Source: an uncultured Aquimarina sp.
GTDB lineage: Bacteria > Bacteroidota > Bacteroidia > Flavobacteriales > Flavobacteriaceae
Assembly (NCBI RefSeq): GCF_947500065.1
Contig: NZ_CANMQT010000001.1
Coordinates: 930,001-994,000 of the forward strand
Length of the DNA: 64,000 nucleotides
Reading direction: 5' to 3'
Shown: positions 8,319 through 15,989 of the stretch, in pieces
How the letters are laid out: every line of letters begins with the position of its first letter
Position numbering within the stretch: the stretch's first letter is position 1
The notes under the pieces: generated by a model
What the model saw: only the letters and a program-made list of their open reading frames with translations
Databases searched by the model: none
What the model was told of the DNA's origin: nothing
Made by a program: the position numbers and the translations under genes

Positions 8319-8350
8319 TAAAAAAACCCAAACTTTCTGTTCGGGTTTCA
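8319..8350 (-). terminator. Intrinsic terminator of the ECF sigma gene
   Basis: Read on the minus strand, AAACCCGAAC pairs with GTTTGGGTTT around AGAAA with one mismatch and is followed by seven T. It begins about 20 bases after the sigma-factor stop. Confidence 0.8.
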
Positions 8351-8369
8351 CATATCAACTAGTAAATGC

Positions 8370-9248
8370 CTAATTCAGATTCATTAATTTTTTTACGTGT
8401 TCATCATTTACAATATCCTCTAGAAATGTTCTTTTATCAAAGTTCTTCCTATATGGAAGTTCTTGATACAACTGAGCATATTTATCATCCACGTAATCAA
8501 GCATCGTATCTGCTTTAGGTTTTAGTATATCTCTAAATTCAGAATACTCTGCGCGGTTGAATAATAAGTTTTTACTATCTATAGCCTTACCTTTGATAGC
8601 ATAGGTAACTTTTTTATGACAACGACAAGGATTATCTTTATTTACCAATCCACATTTATCATTCATAAAATTAAAAATATCTGCTCTGGCTCTTGATAAT
8701 CGTTTTCTAAAATTACTCTTGGATATTCCTAGGATTTCTGACCCTACTGTATGATCAGCATTAAACATTTCTCCAAGTATAAAAGTCATTCTCTGTTCTT
8801 TTGTTAAACACAATAACATACCACTCATGCACATATAATTCATTTCGCGAATTACATTCTTATTTTCTTCTTGTTCTAAAGCTGTAAGTGAGACATCTGG
8901 TGTATTATCCAGTGCCTGTTCCATGGCACCAAAACTATCCAATACTGTTTCAGTAGGTTTTCGTTTAGACATCAGGAAATGGTTCGCTACAATTCTATAA
9001 AGCCAGGTTCTAAATGAACTTTCTCCTTTAAACTGAGAAAGTTTAGTTATTACCTTTATATTCACTTCTTGCGTCAAATCTTCCGCATCCGTAGGGTTTC
9101 GAACCATTTTCCAAGCAATATTATATATGTATGGTTGATGTTTTAGAATTAATGATTCTAAAGATTTCTTGTCCCCTGATTTAGCCTCATTGACTAATTG
9201 AATATCTGTAGTATCTCCTATATATTCTTTTAAAAATGGGTTGTCCAT
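8370..9248 (-). CDS. ECF-type RNA polymerase sigma factor with Cys-rich C-terminal extension
   Basis: 292 residues from the ATG at 9248. An ATG at 9272 is inside the promoter motif and is rejected. Region 2 is seen in LILKHQPYIYNIAWKMVRNPTDAEDLTQEV and FRTWLYRIVANHFL; region 4 in MTFILGEMF and EILGISKSNFRKRLSRARADI. After region 4 comes a ~90-residue extension opening with CGLVNKDNPCRCHKK, as in a subset of ECF factors with an extra regulatory tail. No anti-sigma gene is adjacent, so the tail may take that role. The gene has its own TGTCACAC-N15-ATCTAAG promoter, so it is probably autoregulated; two SRPBCC genes carry the same promoter. Confidence 0.9.
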   Translation of the reverse strand: MDNPFLKEYIGDTTDIQLVNEAKSGDKKSLESLILKHQPYIYNIAWKMVRNPTDAEDLTQEVNIKVITKLSQFKGESSFRTWLYRIVANHFLMSKRKPTETVLDSFGAMEQALDNTPDVSLTALEQEENKNVIREMNYMCMSGMLLCLTKEQRMTFILGEMFNADHTVGSEILGISKSNFRKRLSRARADIFNFMNDKCGLVNKDNPCRCHKKVTYAIKGKAIDSKNLLFNRAEYSEFRDILKPKADTMLDYVDDKYAQLYQELPYRKNFDKRTFLEDIVNDEHVKKLMNLN

Positions 9249-9261
9249 AATTCTTTTCTTA

Positions 9262-9291
9262 CTTAGATGCATGATGCTAACATGTGTGACA
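9262..9291 (-). promoter_or_regulatory. Autoregulatory ECF promoter
   Basis: TGTCACAC at 9291-9284 (minus strand), 15 bases, ATCTAAG at 9268-9262. Its downstream box is only 13 bases from the start codon at 9248, implying a very short leader. The -35-like TGTCAC box resembles the GTCACA-type boxes known for some ECF groups. Confidence 0.75.
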
Positions 9292-9414
9292 GTTATTAAA
9301 GATAGTAATTTGATTCTTCCTTTTTTATAAAGAGTTTATCATTCGATTAACAGTATTTACATGGTCTATTAGTATCTTTAGTTATATAATAACAAACCAC
9401 TTAAAACCAAAACC

Positions 9415-10293
9415 ATGAAAACTACACAGTTCATCAAATTTGGAACCCTAAGTCTTTTAATAGTGTTCTTAAGTTGTAATCAGAAAAAAGAAAAAGATAC
9501 CACAGAAGAAACGGCTGTTACTGAAGTGGTAGAAAAAGAAACACCAAAAAAGAAAGAGATCACGTATGATGTTAATAAACCTGGAACCATCATTAATGCC
9601 ATTGCAGAAGCTTCTGGAGGATGGGATACCCTATGGAATCTAAAAGATGTGGAATATTCATATACCTATGAGCAAGCAGATGGTAAAAAAGATGTATCCA
9701 TAGAACGTTATATTTTTGATGGCGAATATTCTTGGGGAAAATATTCAGTGCATCAGGTGAATGTATTACCAGAAAATGAAGAGCCTATTATCCAAAACTA
9801 TGCGAATGGTAAAGCGACTGTAAGCATGGACGGCAAAGAAGTGACTGATGAGAAGACTATTGGTACTGCAGACTTCTTACGTCAGGTAAACTATTATTGG
9901 TTTATGATGAACTTTAAGATCGGCGATCCGGGCACTACCTATGAATACAAAGGTCAAGAAACTGTAAATGGAAAAACATATGATAAAGTAACCGTAGCCT
10001 ATGATCCTGAGAAAACAGGTAAAGAAGCTAATGATGCCTATATCTTATATGTAAATCCGGAAACTAAATTGATAGATCAATTCTATTTCTCATTGCCTGC
10101 CTGGGGAATTAATGATACTGTACTATTAATGAAAGTGAAGTATACTGAAATTGATGGTATACAGGTACCTACACATCGATATGCTTATATCCCAAATGAT
10201 AAAGGTGAATTTCCTGAAGAACCTTCTTTATCGGAGATTTCTACCAACGTGAAGTTCAACAACGGATTCACACCTGAAGATTTTAGCATTTAA
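9415..10293 (+). CDS. LolA-like fold lipoprotein (DUF6503-like)
   Basis: 292 residues. The lipobox is FLSCNQKK (Cys21), followed by a Lys/Glu/Thr-rich tether to about residue 45. The globular part begins TIINAIAEASGGWDTLWNLKDVEYSY and contains strand pairs with NGKTYDKVTV and ILYVNPETKLIDQFYF, a pattern of open-barrel LolA/DUF6503-type proteins. Divergent from the ECF sigma gene; it does not carry that sigma's promoter motif. Its start context TTAAAACCAAAACC-ATG is like that of the lipoproteins at 55346 and 59778. It may receive or present a lipid, together with the SRPBCC proteins nearby. Confidence 0.65.
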   Translation: MKTTQFIKFGTLSLLIVFLSCNQKKEKDTTEETAVTEVVEKETPKKKEITYDVNKPGTIINAIAEASGGWDTLWNLKDVEYSYTYEQADGKKDVSIERYIFDGEYSWGKYSVHQVNVLPENEEPIIQNYANGKATVSMDGKEVTDEKTIGTADFLRQVNYYWFMMNFKIGDPGTTYEYKGQETVNGKTYDKVTVAYDPEKTGKEANDAYILYVNPETKLIDQFYFSLPAWGINDTVLLMKVKYTEIDGIQVPTHRYAYIPNDKGEFPEEPSLSEISTNVKFNNGFTPEDFSI

Positions 10294-10307
10294 CAATTGG
10301 TTTAAAA

Positions 10308-10345
10308 AGAAAAAGGATAGTGGTACGGCTATCCTTTTTCTTTAT
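10308..10345 (+). terminator. Intrinsic terminator
   Basis: Perfect 13-base stem AGAAAAAGGATAG (10308-10320) and CTATCCTTTTTCT (10329-10341) with an eight-base loop. The T-rich arm serves as the T-tract. It follows the lipoprotein at 9415. Confidence 0.8.
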
Positions 10346-10384
10346 GCTATAGTAACTTTTTTAACCCTTTATTATTTTAAAAGT

Positions 10385-10414
10385 TGTCACACTTCCATCT
10401 TTATAGAATCTAAG
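10385..10414 (+). promoter_or_regulatory. ECF sigma promoter of the SRPBCC gene at 10445
   Basis: TGTCACAC (10385-10392), 15 bases, ATCTAAG (10408-10414); the downstream box is 30 bases before the ATG. Same boxes and spacing as at 8281-8310 and 9262-9291, here on the plus strand. Confidence 0.75.
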
Positions 10415-10444
10415 AGGTATAATAACTTTTTAAAATAATACGCA

Positions 10445-10954
10445 ATGAAACTTACAAAATTTTTATGCCTAGTAGTAATAATGGTATTCGGATCTATACA
10501 TCTTAATGCCCAAAAATCCAACGCCAATGTTACCTTAACAAAGGTAGTAGATACTTCTGCCGACAATGTTTGGGGTAAGCTAAGACAGATGGACGATATT
10601 GATAAATATTCTTCTGCAATTTCCAAGGTGAAATGGACTGGCGAAAAAGGAATTGGTGGTCAAAGGGTATGCACATCTGCCGACGGACAAGGATATTTTA
10701 AAGAAAGTATCGTTGCATTTGATGACCAAAATCGTACCTATACTTATGCATTAGTAGAAGGTGTTCCTGCAAAAGGAATGATTAACAACTTTAAGGTAAT
10801 AGATCTGGGATATCAAAAATCCATGATCGTATGGACTAGCAATTATGAGCAGTTTATGAAAAATCCACAAATGACAGAAGAACAATTCTTAGGGTTTTTA
10901 AACCAATCCGCTGGTGAAATGCTTGCCAATGTAGCAATTGCAGCAGCAAAATAG
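10445..10954 (+). CDS. Exported SRPBCC family protein
   Basis: 169 residues. A signal peptide is clear (LCLVVIMVFGSIHLNAQ, cleavage near residue 22), so the protein is exported. The START-like core begins VTLTKVVDTSADNVWGKL and continues with IDKYSSAISKVKWTG, a pair of long strands around KSMIVWTSNYEQF and a C-terminal helix (FLNQSAGEMLANVAIAAA). Monocistronic by position: a terminator lies upstream and an inverted repeat downstream. The ECF-type promoter at 10385-10414 places it in the sigma regulon together with the 7755-8258 gene. Confidence 0.85.
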   Translation: MKLTKFLCLVVIMVFGSIHLNAQKSNANVTLTKVVDTSADNVWGKLRQMDDIDKYSSAISKVKWTGEKGIGGQRVCTSADGQGYFKESIVAFDDQNRTYTYALVEGVPAKGMINNFKVIDLGYQKSMIVWTSNYEQFMKNPQMTEEQFLGFLNQSAGEMLANVAIAAAK

Positions 10955-11003
10955 TTGTAAACTTAATCTACATTAAGAAATGATTGAACTGTAGAACACC
11001 TAT

Positions 11004-11077
11004 TGTCACACTAAGCCTGTTGAAGTATAATCACAAAAATTAGATTTTAATTGTCTTTGACAGGCTTAGCACTGACA
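11004..11077. repeat. Inverted-repeat element of flavobacterial TGTCACACTnAGC type
   Basis: The left arm TGTCACACTAAGCCTGTTGA begins at 11004; the right arm, 11055-11077, is its imperfect reverse complement (CTTTGACAGGCTTAGCACTG and on). About 19 of 22 positions pair. Arms of the form TGTCACnCTGAGCnTGTCGAAG are, to my recollection, a dispersed small repeat of many Flavobacteriia genomes. It separates the SRPBCC gene from the esterase gene and could also act as a transcript stabiliser or terminator. Only one copy is present in this window. Confidence 0.6.
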
Positions 11078-11122
11078 AAAAAGTATAAACCAATCAAACA
11101 TTTCTACCAAAATCGCTTGCGT

Positions 11123-11854
11123 ATGAAACCTATTTTTCTTCATATCATCTGCTTATTTGTTTACAGCCTAACCTTCTGTCAGGAACAGGTCATAACAATT
11201 AATAGTAAACACCTTTCGAAAAAAATAAAAGTCATTACCTATAACACTGATACAAAAACAAACATAAAACAGTTAGTATATATAACTGATGGCAAAAAAT
11301 TTATTGATCATGGAGGATTAGAAAAAATCAAAACTCTAACTAAAAAAGGGAAAATACCACCTGCACAATATGTCTTTATAAGTACCATAGATCCAGAGAG
11401 TAAAAAAGATCTTAGAAACTATTTCTTTTTCAATAACCCGAAGTATCTTGATTTCTTTGAATCAGAGCTAATTCCAAGAATTGAAACATCACTTACTTCA
11501 ACCCTATTCGAACCTAAAGATCGCTCACTAATCGGAATTTCTTTTGGCGGGCTCAATGCCGCTTACTTTTCAGCAAAATCCAAAAAGTTTAAAAACTTTG
11601 CCTTACTATCTCCTATTACATACCCAAAAAAAGAAGAGTTGATAAAAGCCATTACTTTTTCAGAAAACAAAAACCTTAAGATTTTCCTTTCGACCGGAAC
11701 CAATGATGCAGAAAATTATGTAAAAGACCTAAAAGCGATCTACCTTTCTAAAGGATATAAAATTAAAACACTACAAACAGAAGGAAGTCATGACTTTAAA
11801 AACTGGAATGGACAACTAACCGAAATTATAAACTGTTTACTGTCAATTAATTAA
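11123..11854 (+). CDS. Exported alpha/beta-hydrolase (esterase D/IroE-like)
   Basis: 243 residues from the ATG at 11123; a longer frame from TTG at 11051 would translate the inverted-repeat element and is rejected. The signal peptide reads MKPIFLHIICLFVYSLTFCQ. The catalytic serine is in GISFGGLNA. The acid and histidine are probably in STGTNDAEN and EGSHDFKNW. This order matches the putative esterase family that includes enterobactin/ferric-siderophore esterases and S-formylglutathione hydrolases, here periplasmic. The substrate is not determinable. It sits between two regulon blocks without an obvious shared promoter. Confidence 0.75.
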   Translation: MKPIFLHIICLFVYSLTFCQEQVITINSKHLSKKIKVITYNTDTKTNIKQLVYITDGKKFIDHGGLEKIKTLTKKGKIPPAQYVFISTIDPESKKDLRNYFFFNNPKYLDFFESELIPRIETSLTSTLFEPKDRSLIGISFGGLNAAYFSAKSKKFKNFALLSPITYPKKEELIKAITFSENKNLKIFLSTGTNDAENYVKDLKAIYLSKGYKIKTLQTEGSHDFKNWNGQLTEIINCLLSIN

Positions 11855-11894
11855 ATCAATTAAACAAAATTTTAACACAATAAAATTTGTTTAC

Positions 11895-11908
11895 TAGACG
11901 AGTGGTCA
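11895..11908. promoter_or_regulatory. Candidate operator of the second TetR (site 1)
   Basis: TAGACGAGTGGTCA, 27 bases before the tetR start. It matches the sites at 12551 and 12675 in at least 11 of 14 positions (consensus TAGWCGASYGGTCA). Confidence 0.6.
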
Positions 11909-11935
11909 TACTTTTGTTAACCCAAAATAAAAAAA

Positions 11936-12532
11936 ATGCCAAAGACCTTAAAACATGAAACCAAAGCAGATCACCTTTTAGAAAAGGGATTAGAGATTAT
12001 ATGGTCTAAAGGGTATAATGGTACTAGTGTTAATGATATTGTTAAGGCTGCGGAAGTTCCTAAAGGTTCTTTTTATTTTTATTTTGATAGTAAAGAAGAT
12101 TTCGCAATAAAGGCATTGGACAAATATTTCACGATGCAATTTACACCTGCGTTGGAAGTTCTAAAGCATAGTGAAGGATCACCCAAAGAACGCTTATTAA
12201 ATTTCTATGAGTTCCGAATTAAGGTACTAAAAGAACAACTAGAATGTAAAATGGGCTGTTTAGGGTGTAACATCAGTAATGAAATGTCTGAGCATAATGA
12301 AAATATTAGAAATACGGTACTGGATAGACACAATTTAATTAAGAATGAAATTATTACGGTAGTTAAAGAAGCACAAAAATTGGGAGAAATAGGATCTTTT
12401 ATTAACGCAGAAGATCTTGTTGGATTTATTGAGGATGCAGGAAAAGGTGCAATGACTACTATGAAAGAAATGCAGGATGCCTATCCAATAGATAATCATA
12501 TGCATATTGTTAAAACTATATTGATTAAGTAA
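11936..12532 (+). CDS. TetR/AcrR family regulator (second copy)
   Basis: 198 residues. The helix-turn-helix reads GTSVNDIVKAAEVPKGSFYFYFDSKEDFA. The ligand domain includes CKMGCLGCNISNE, a Cys-rich segment that parallels FCSGCLINNMGNE in the first TetR; the two regulators are likely paralogues. An operator-like site precedes this gene and two more precede the MMPL exporter that follows 171 bases downstream, so it probably represses itself and the exporter operon, with release by an exporter substrate. Confidence 0.9.
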   Translation: MPKTLKHETKADHLLEKGLEIIWSKGYNGTSVNDIVKAAEVPKGSFYFYFDSKEDFAIKALDKYFTMQFTPALEVLKHSEGSPKERLLNFYEFRIKVLKEQLECKMGCLGCNISNEMSEHNENIRNTVLDRHNLIKNEIITVVKEAQKLGEIGSFINAEDLVGFIEDAGKGAMTTMKEMQDAYPIDNHMHIVKTILIK

Positions 12533-12550
12533 TTTTTTTTGAATCAATAA

Positions 12551-12564
12551 TAGACGACCGGTCA
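12551..12564. promoter_or_regulatory. Candidate operator of the second TetR (site 2)
   Basis: TAGACGACCGGTCA, with the perfect palindrome GACCGGTC inside. It lies 18 bases after the tetR stop, in the region upstream of the MMPL gene. Confidence 0.6.
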
Positions 12565-12674
12565 ATTTTGATATTTATTGAATTAAAATTAGAAGTATGT
12601 CCAAATAATAAAAACACAAACGTCTTAAAGAATACATATTAACAACAATCACTTAGTCAACTATTTAATATAGA

Positions 12675-12688
12675 TAGTCGACTGGTCA
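12675..12688. promoter_or_regulatory. Candidate operator of the second TetR (site 3)
   Basis: TAGTCGACTGGTCA; extended to TAGTCGACTGGTCAACTA it is symmetric at 14 of 18 positions. It lies 15 bases before the MMPL start, where it would block transcription. Confidence 0.65.
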
Positions 12689-12703
12689 ACTAATATTAAA
12701 AAA

Positions 12704-15085
12704 ATGAATGCAATTAAAAAATTAGGTACTGCAACTAACACTTTTGCAAAACGATGGGCAGAATTTGTAATAAAATTTAAATGGCCCGTATTAATCACTA
12801 CATTGGTATTGACAATGGGGTTAGGTTCCCAAGGCAATATGGAATTTGATGGTGATTACCACGTATTTTTCAGTAAATCCAATCCTGAATTAGAGGCATT
12901 TGACGCCTTACAAGAAAAATATACAAAGGATGATAATGTAGTAATTGTATTAACACCCACAAATGGAGATATTTTCACTAAAGAAAACCTTTCTGCTATT
13001 GAAGAACTCACAGCGCAAGCTTGGAATACACCTTATTCTTCTCGTGTGGATGCTGTTACCAATTTTCAACACACCAGTGCACAAGGAGATGATCTATATG
13101 TAGATGATTTATCTTATGAATCTTCTTCTAAAACCGAATCAGAGATTGCTATCATTAAAAAGAAGGCACTTAACGAACCTTTGCTTGTTAATCGAATTCT
13201 TAATGAAAGTGGAACTGTAACCGCAATTAATGTCACGGTGCGGCTTCCTGGAGAAGATAGTGCCAAGGAAATACCAGAAGTTACCGCTTTCATTCGTAGC
13301 ACTATTTCAGACTTTAAAACAAAACACCCTAATTTCGAAGTACATTCTTCAGGATTAGTACCCTTAAACACAGCTTTTTTCGAATCTTCCATGAATGATT
13401 TGATGCTAACCTTGATTATGCTAATCATTGTAATCATCACGACCTTTATTCTTACTAGAAATATATACAGTACCATTGCTACATTTATTGTAGTGATCTT
13501 TTCTATTATGAGTGCGGTAGGTTTTGTTGGATTAATGGGAATAAAACTCACACCTCCTTCCTCAGTGTTTCCCACGATGATACTAACTCTTGCCGTTGCC
13601 GATAGTATTCACATTCTGATTACGATGTTACAAAAAATGCGTAAAGATGGATATACAAAAAATGAAGCTTTAGTAGAATCCTTGCGACTCAATTTTATGC
13701 CAGTATTTATTACTAGTTTAACCACAGTTATTGGATTCCTAACTATGAACTTTGGCGATGTTCCTCCATTCTGGGATTTAGGTAATATCACTGCTTTTGG
13801 GATGACCATGGCATTCTTGTTTTCTACTACCGCGTTACCAGCTCTTATGGCTATTCTTCCGGTAAAAGTTAAAGTTCAAACAACGGCAACTACAGAAAAA
13901 ATTAGTTGGTATACTTCTTTAGGGAATGCTGTTGCCAAACAACCTGTTCGGCTAACAATTCTTTCTGTTTTATTTATAGGAGTATTGACTTTCTTAGCAA
14001 CTAAAAACAGGTTCAATGATGAGTTCATCAACTATTTTGATGAGACCGTAACCTTTAGAACAGATACCGATTATATCAGCGAAAATCTAACGGGTATTTA
14101 TAATGTTGAATTCTCTGTAGGTAGTGGAGAAAGCGGAGGAATCAACAATCCAGAATATCTAAAAAAATTGAATGATTTTGAAGACTGGTTGAATGAACAG
14201 CCCGAAGTAGTTCATGTGAACGCCTTTAGTGAAGTGGCCAGAAGAGTAAATCGTTCCATGCATGGAGATGACGAAAATTATTATCGAGTTCCTGATAGTC
14301 GAGAAGAAGCTGCACAGTACTTATTACTTTATGAACTTTCTCTTCCTTTCGGACTTGATTTAAATAATCAAATCAACGTAGATAAATCCGAAACACGTGT
14401 CACAGTAACCATAGAAAATATCAAAAGTGCCGATATGATTGCTTTTGCTGATCGTGCAGAAACTTGGTTGCAAAACAATACTCCGAAACCTATGCATGCT
14501 ATCGGAGTAAGTCCAACACTAATGTTTTCTACCTTAGGTTTTAGACAGGCAGATAGCATGTTTAATGGAAATATTATTGCTTTGATTTTAATTTCTATTG
14601 TACTCATGTTTGCGCTTAGAAATTTCAAATTAGGCTTACTAAGTATTATTCCAAATGTAACACCCGTTTTAGTAGGATTTGGATTCTGGGCATTATATAA
14701 GGCCCAAATAAACACGGGAATGGTAATCGTATTCGGAATGACTTTAGGAATCATTGTAGATGATACTGTTCATTTTATGAGTAAATTTTTAAGAGCACGG
14801 AGAGAATTGGGCTATGATGCTAAAGAAGCGGTCATTTATGCTTTCGAAACGGTTGGCAAAGCATTAGTTACTACAACCATTGTTCTGCTTGCAGGATTTA
14901 CTGTGCTTTCTACCTCATCATTTGCATTGAACAGCTATATGGCAAGAATCACATTAATTATAATTTTCTCAGCACTAGTAATTGACTTTATACTACTTCC
15001 ATCATTGTTAATCTTAACGAGTAAGAAGAGTGTATCAAAAGAATCAGTAAAAGAGTTACAACCACAAATAAACCTTGATAAATAA
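12704..15085 (+). CDS. MMPL/RND-superfamily exporter
   Basis: 793 residues with about 12 transmembrane segments in two blocks, each after a large extracytoplasmic domain (residues ~50-220 and ~440-620). The two key membrane-embedded acidic motifs are visible: LTLAVADSIHIL in the first half and MTLGIIVDDTVHFM in the second. They are typical of proton-driven RND pumps of the MMPL/HpnN/Patched type that move lipids or other hydrophobic molecules across the envelope. Followed 19 bases later by a LolA-type protein and then an outer-membrane barrel; two TetR operator-like sites precede it. The cargo is unknown; a lipid is the simplest inference. Confidence 0.9.
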   Translation: MNAIKKLGTATNTFAKRWAEFVIKFKWPVLITTLVLTMGLGSQGNMEFDGDYHVFFSKSNPELEAFDALQEKYTKDDNVVIVLTPTNGDIFTKENLSAIEELTAQAWNTPYSSRVDAVTNFQHTSAQGDDLYVDDLSYESSSKTESEIAIIKKKALNEPLLVNRILNESGTVTAINVTVRLPGEDSAKEIPEVTAFIRSTISDFKTKHPNFEVHSSGLVPLNTAFFESSMNDLMLTLIMLIIVIITTFILTRNIYSTIATFIVVIFSIMSAVGFVGLMGIKLTPPSSVFPTMILTLAVADSIHILITMLQKMRKDGYTKNEALVESLRLNFMPVFITSLTTVIGFLTMNFGDVPPFWDLGNITAFGMTMAFLFSTTALPALMAILPVKVKVQTTATTEKISWYTSLGNAVAKQPVRLTILSVLFIGVLTFLATKNRFNDEFINYFDETVTFRTDTDYISENLTGIYNVEFSVGSGESGGINNPEYLKKLNDFEDWLNEQPEVVHVNAFSEVARRVNRSMHGDDENYYRVPDSREEAAQYLLLYELSLPFGLDLNNQINVDKSETRVTVTIENIKSADMIAFADRAETWLQNNTPKPMHAIGVSPTLMFSTLGFRQADSMFNGNIIALILISIVLMFALRNFKLGLLSIIPNVTPVLVGFGFWALYKAQINTGMVIVFGMTLGIIVDDTVHFMSKFLRARRELGYDAKEAVIYAFETVGKALVTTTIVLLAGFTVLSTSSFALNSYMARITLIIIFSALVIDFILLPSLLILTSKKSVSKESVKELQPQINLDK

Positions 15086-15104
15086 TTTTAAAACATAGTA
15101 TCTA

Positions 15105-15878
15105 ATGAAAAAACTAATTCTAGTAGGAATTGCTTTATTAAGCATAACTACAATAACCGCACAAAGTGCCGAAGAACGTGGATTACAAATTGCTAATGAA
15201 GCAGACAAAGCTGATCAGGGCTTCAATAGTTCTATTGTTAATCTTAAAATGACATTAAAAAACAAAAACGGTCAGACTAGTGAACGCTTATTAATCACAA
15301 GAACGCTAGAGCAATCTGATGATGGTGATAAATCTATGATTGTTTTTAATAGTCCAAAAGATGTAAAAGGAACCTCAACGTTAACCTTTACACATAAAAT
15401 TGGATCAGACGATCAATGGTTATTCTTACCTTCTATCAAAAGAGTAAAAAGAATTTCATCAAACAATAAATCCGGTCCTTTTGTGGGTAGCGAGTTCGCT
15501 TATGAAGACCTTTCTTCTCAGGAAGTAGAAAAGTATGCCTATAAATTCCTAGAAGAAAAAGGAAACCTTCTTGTGGTAGAACAAGATCCTGTAGATCCAA
15601 AATCTGGATACACAAGACGCATTGTTACCTACAACAAGGACAAAGCGTATCGTTTAGAAAAAGTAGAATTCTATGATCGAAAAAACTCCTTATTAAAAAC
15701 ACTTACCTATAGTGATTACAAACTTTATAAAGGAAAATTCTGGAGAGCACTAACAATGAATATGGTAAATCATCAAAGCAATAAGGAAACACAATTAAAA
15801 TTTACAGATTACAATTTCGAATCTGAGCTTTCTGAAGATGATTTCACACAAGTAGCGCTTAAAAGAGCAGGAAAATAA
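15105..15878 (+). CDS. Outer-membrane lipoprotein-sorting (LolA-type) protein
   Basis: 257 residues with a signal peptide ending ITTITAQS. The core shows SSIVNLKMTLKNKNGQTSERLLITRTLE, STLTFTHKIGSDDQWLFLPSIKRVKRISSNNK and GSEFAYEDLSSQEVEKYAYK, the standard markers of the family annotated as outer membrane lipoprotein-sorting protein (PF17131-like). Such proteins are regularly encoded beside MMPL exporters and are thought to take hydrophobic cargo through the periplasm. Nineteen bases downstream of the exporter, so in its operon. Confidence 0.9.
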   Translation: MKKLILVGIALLSITTITAQSAEERGLQIANEADKADQGFNSSIVNLKMTLKNKNGQTSERLLITRTLEQSDDGDKSMIVFNSPKDVKGTSTLTFTHKIGSDDQWLFLPSIKRVKRISSNNKSGPFVGSEFAYEDLSSQEVEKYAYKFLEEKGNLLVVEQDPVDPKSGYTRRIVTYNKDKAYRLEKVEFYDRKNSLLKTLTYSDYKLYKGKFWRALTMNMVNHQSNKETQLKFTDYNFESELSEDDFTQVALKRAGK

Positions 15879-15989
15879 TCATATAGCACACAGCACACAT
15901 AAGGCACGTTTTTAATTGTACTCTTACTTTTTACCAAATGTCCTCCTAGTAGTTAAAACTGTCTTTGTGTGCTTTTTAAATTATATTAA

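Noticed and set aside
8259..8351. 31-residue N-terminal extension of the SRPBCC gene
   Set aside because: Encoded by the sigma-gene terminator and the ECF promoter; the standard family start is at 8258.
11004..11033. A fourth ECF promoter at the inverted repeat
   Set aside because: It contains TGTCACAC, but 15 bases on the sequence is ATAATCA, not ATCTAAG; the motif belongs to the repeat arm.
13114..13575. 153-codon minus-strand ORF within the MMPL gene
   Set aside because: A shadow frame on the opposite strand of a well-supported membrane protein; it lacks its own promoter or start context.
15892..15973. Terminator between the LolA-type gene and the barrel gene
   Set aside because: AGCACACA/TGTGTGCT with a following T run exists, but the loop is about 66 bases, too long for a usual intrinsic terminator; noted only as an inverted repeat.
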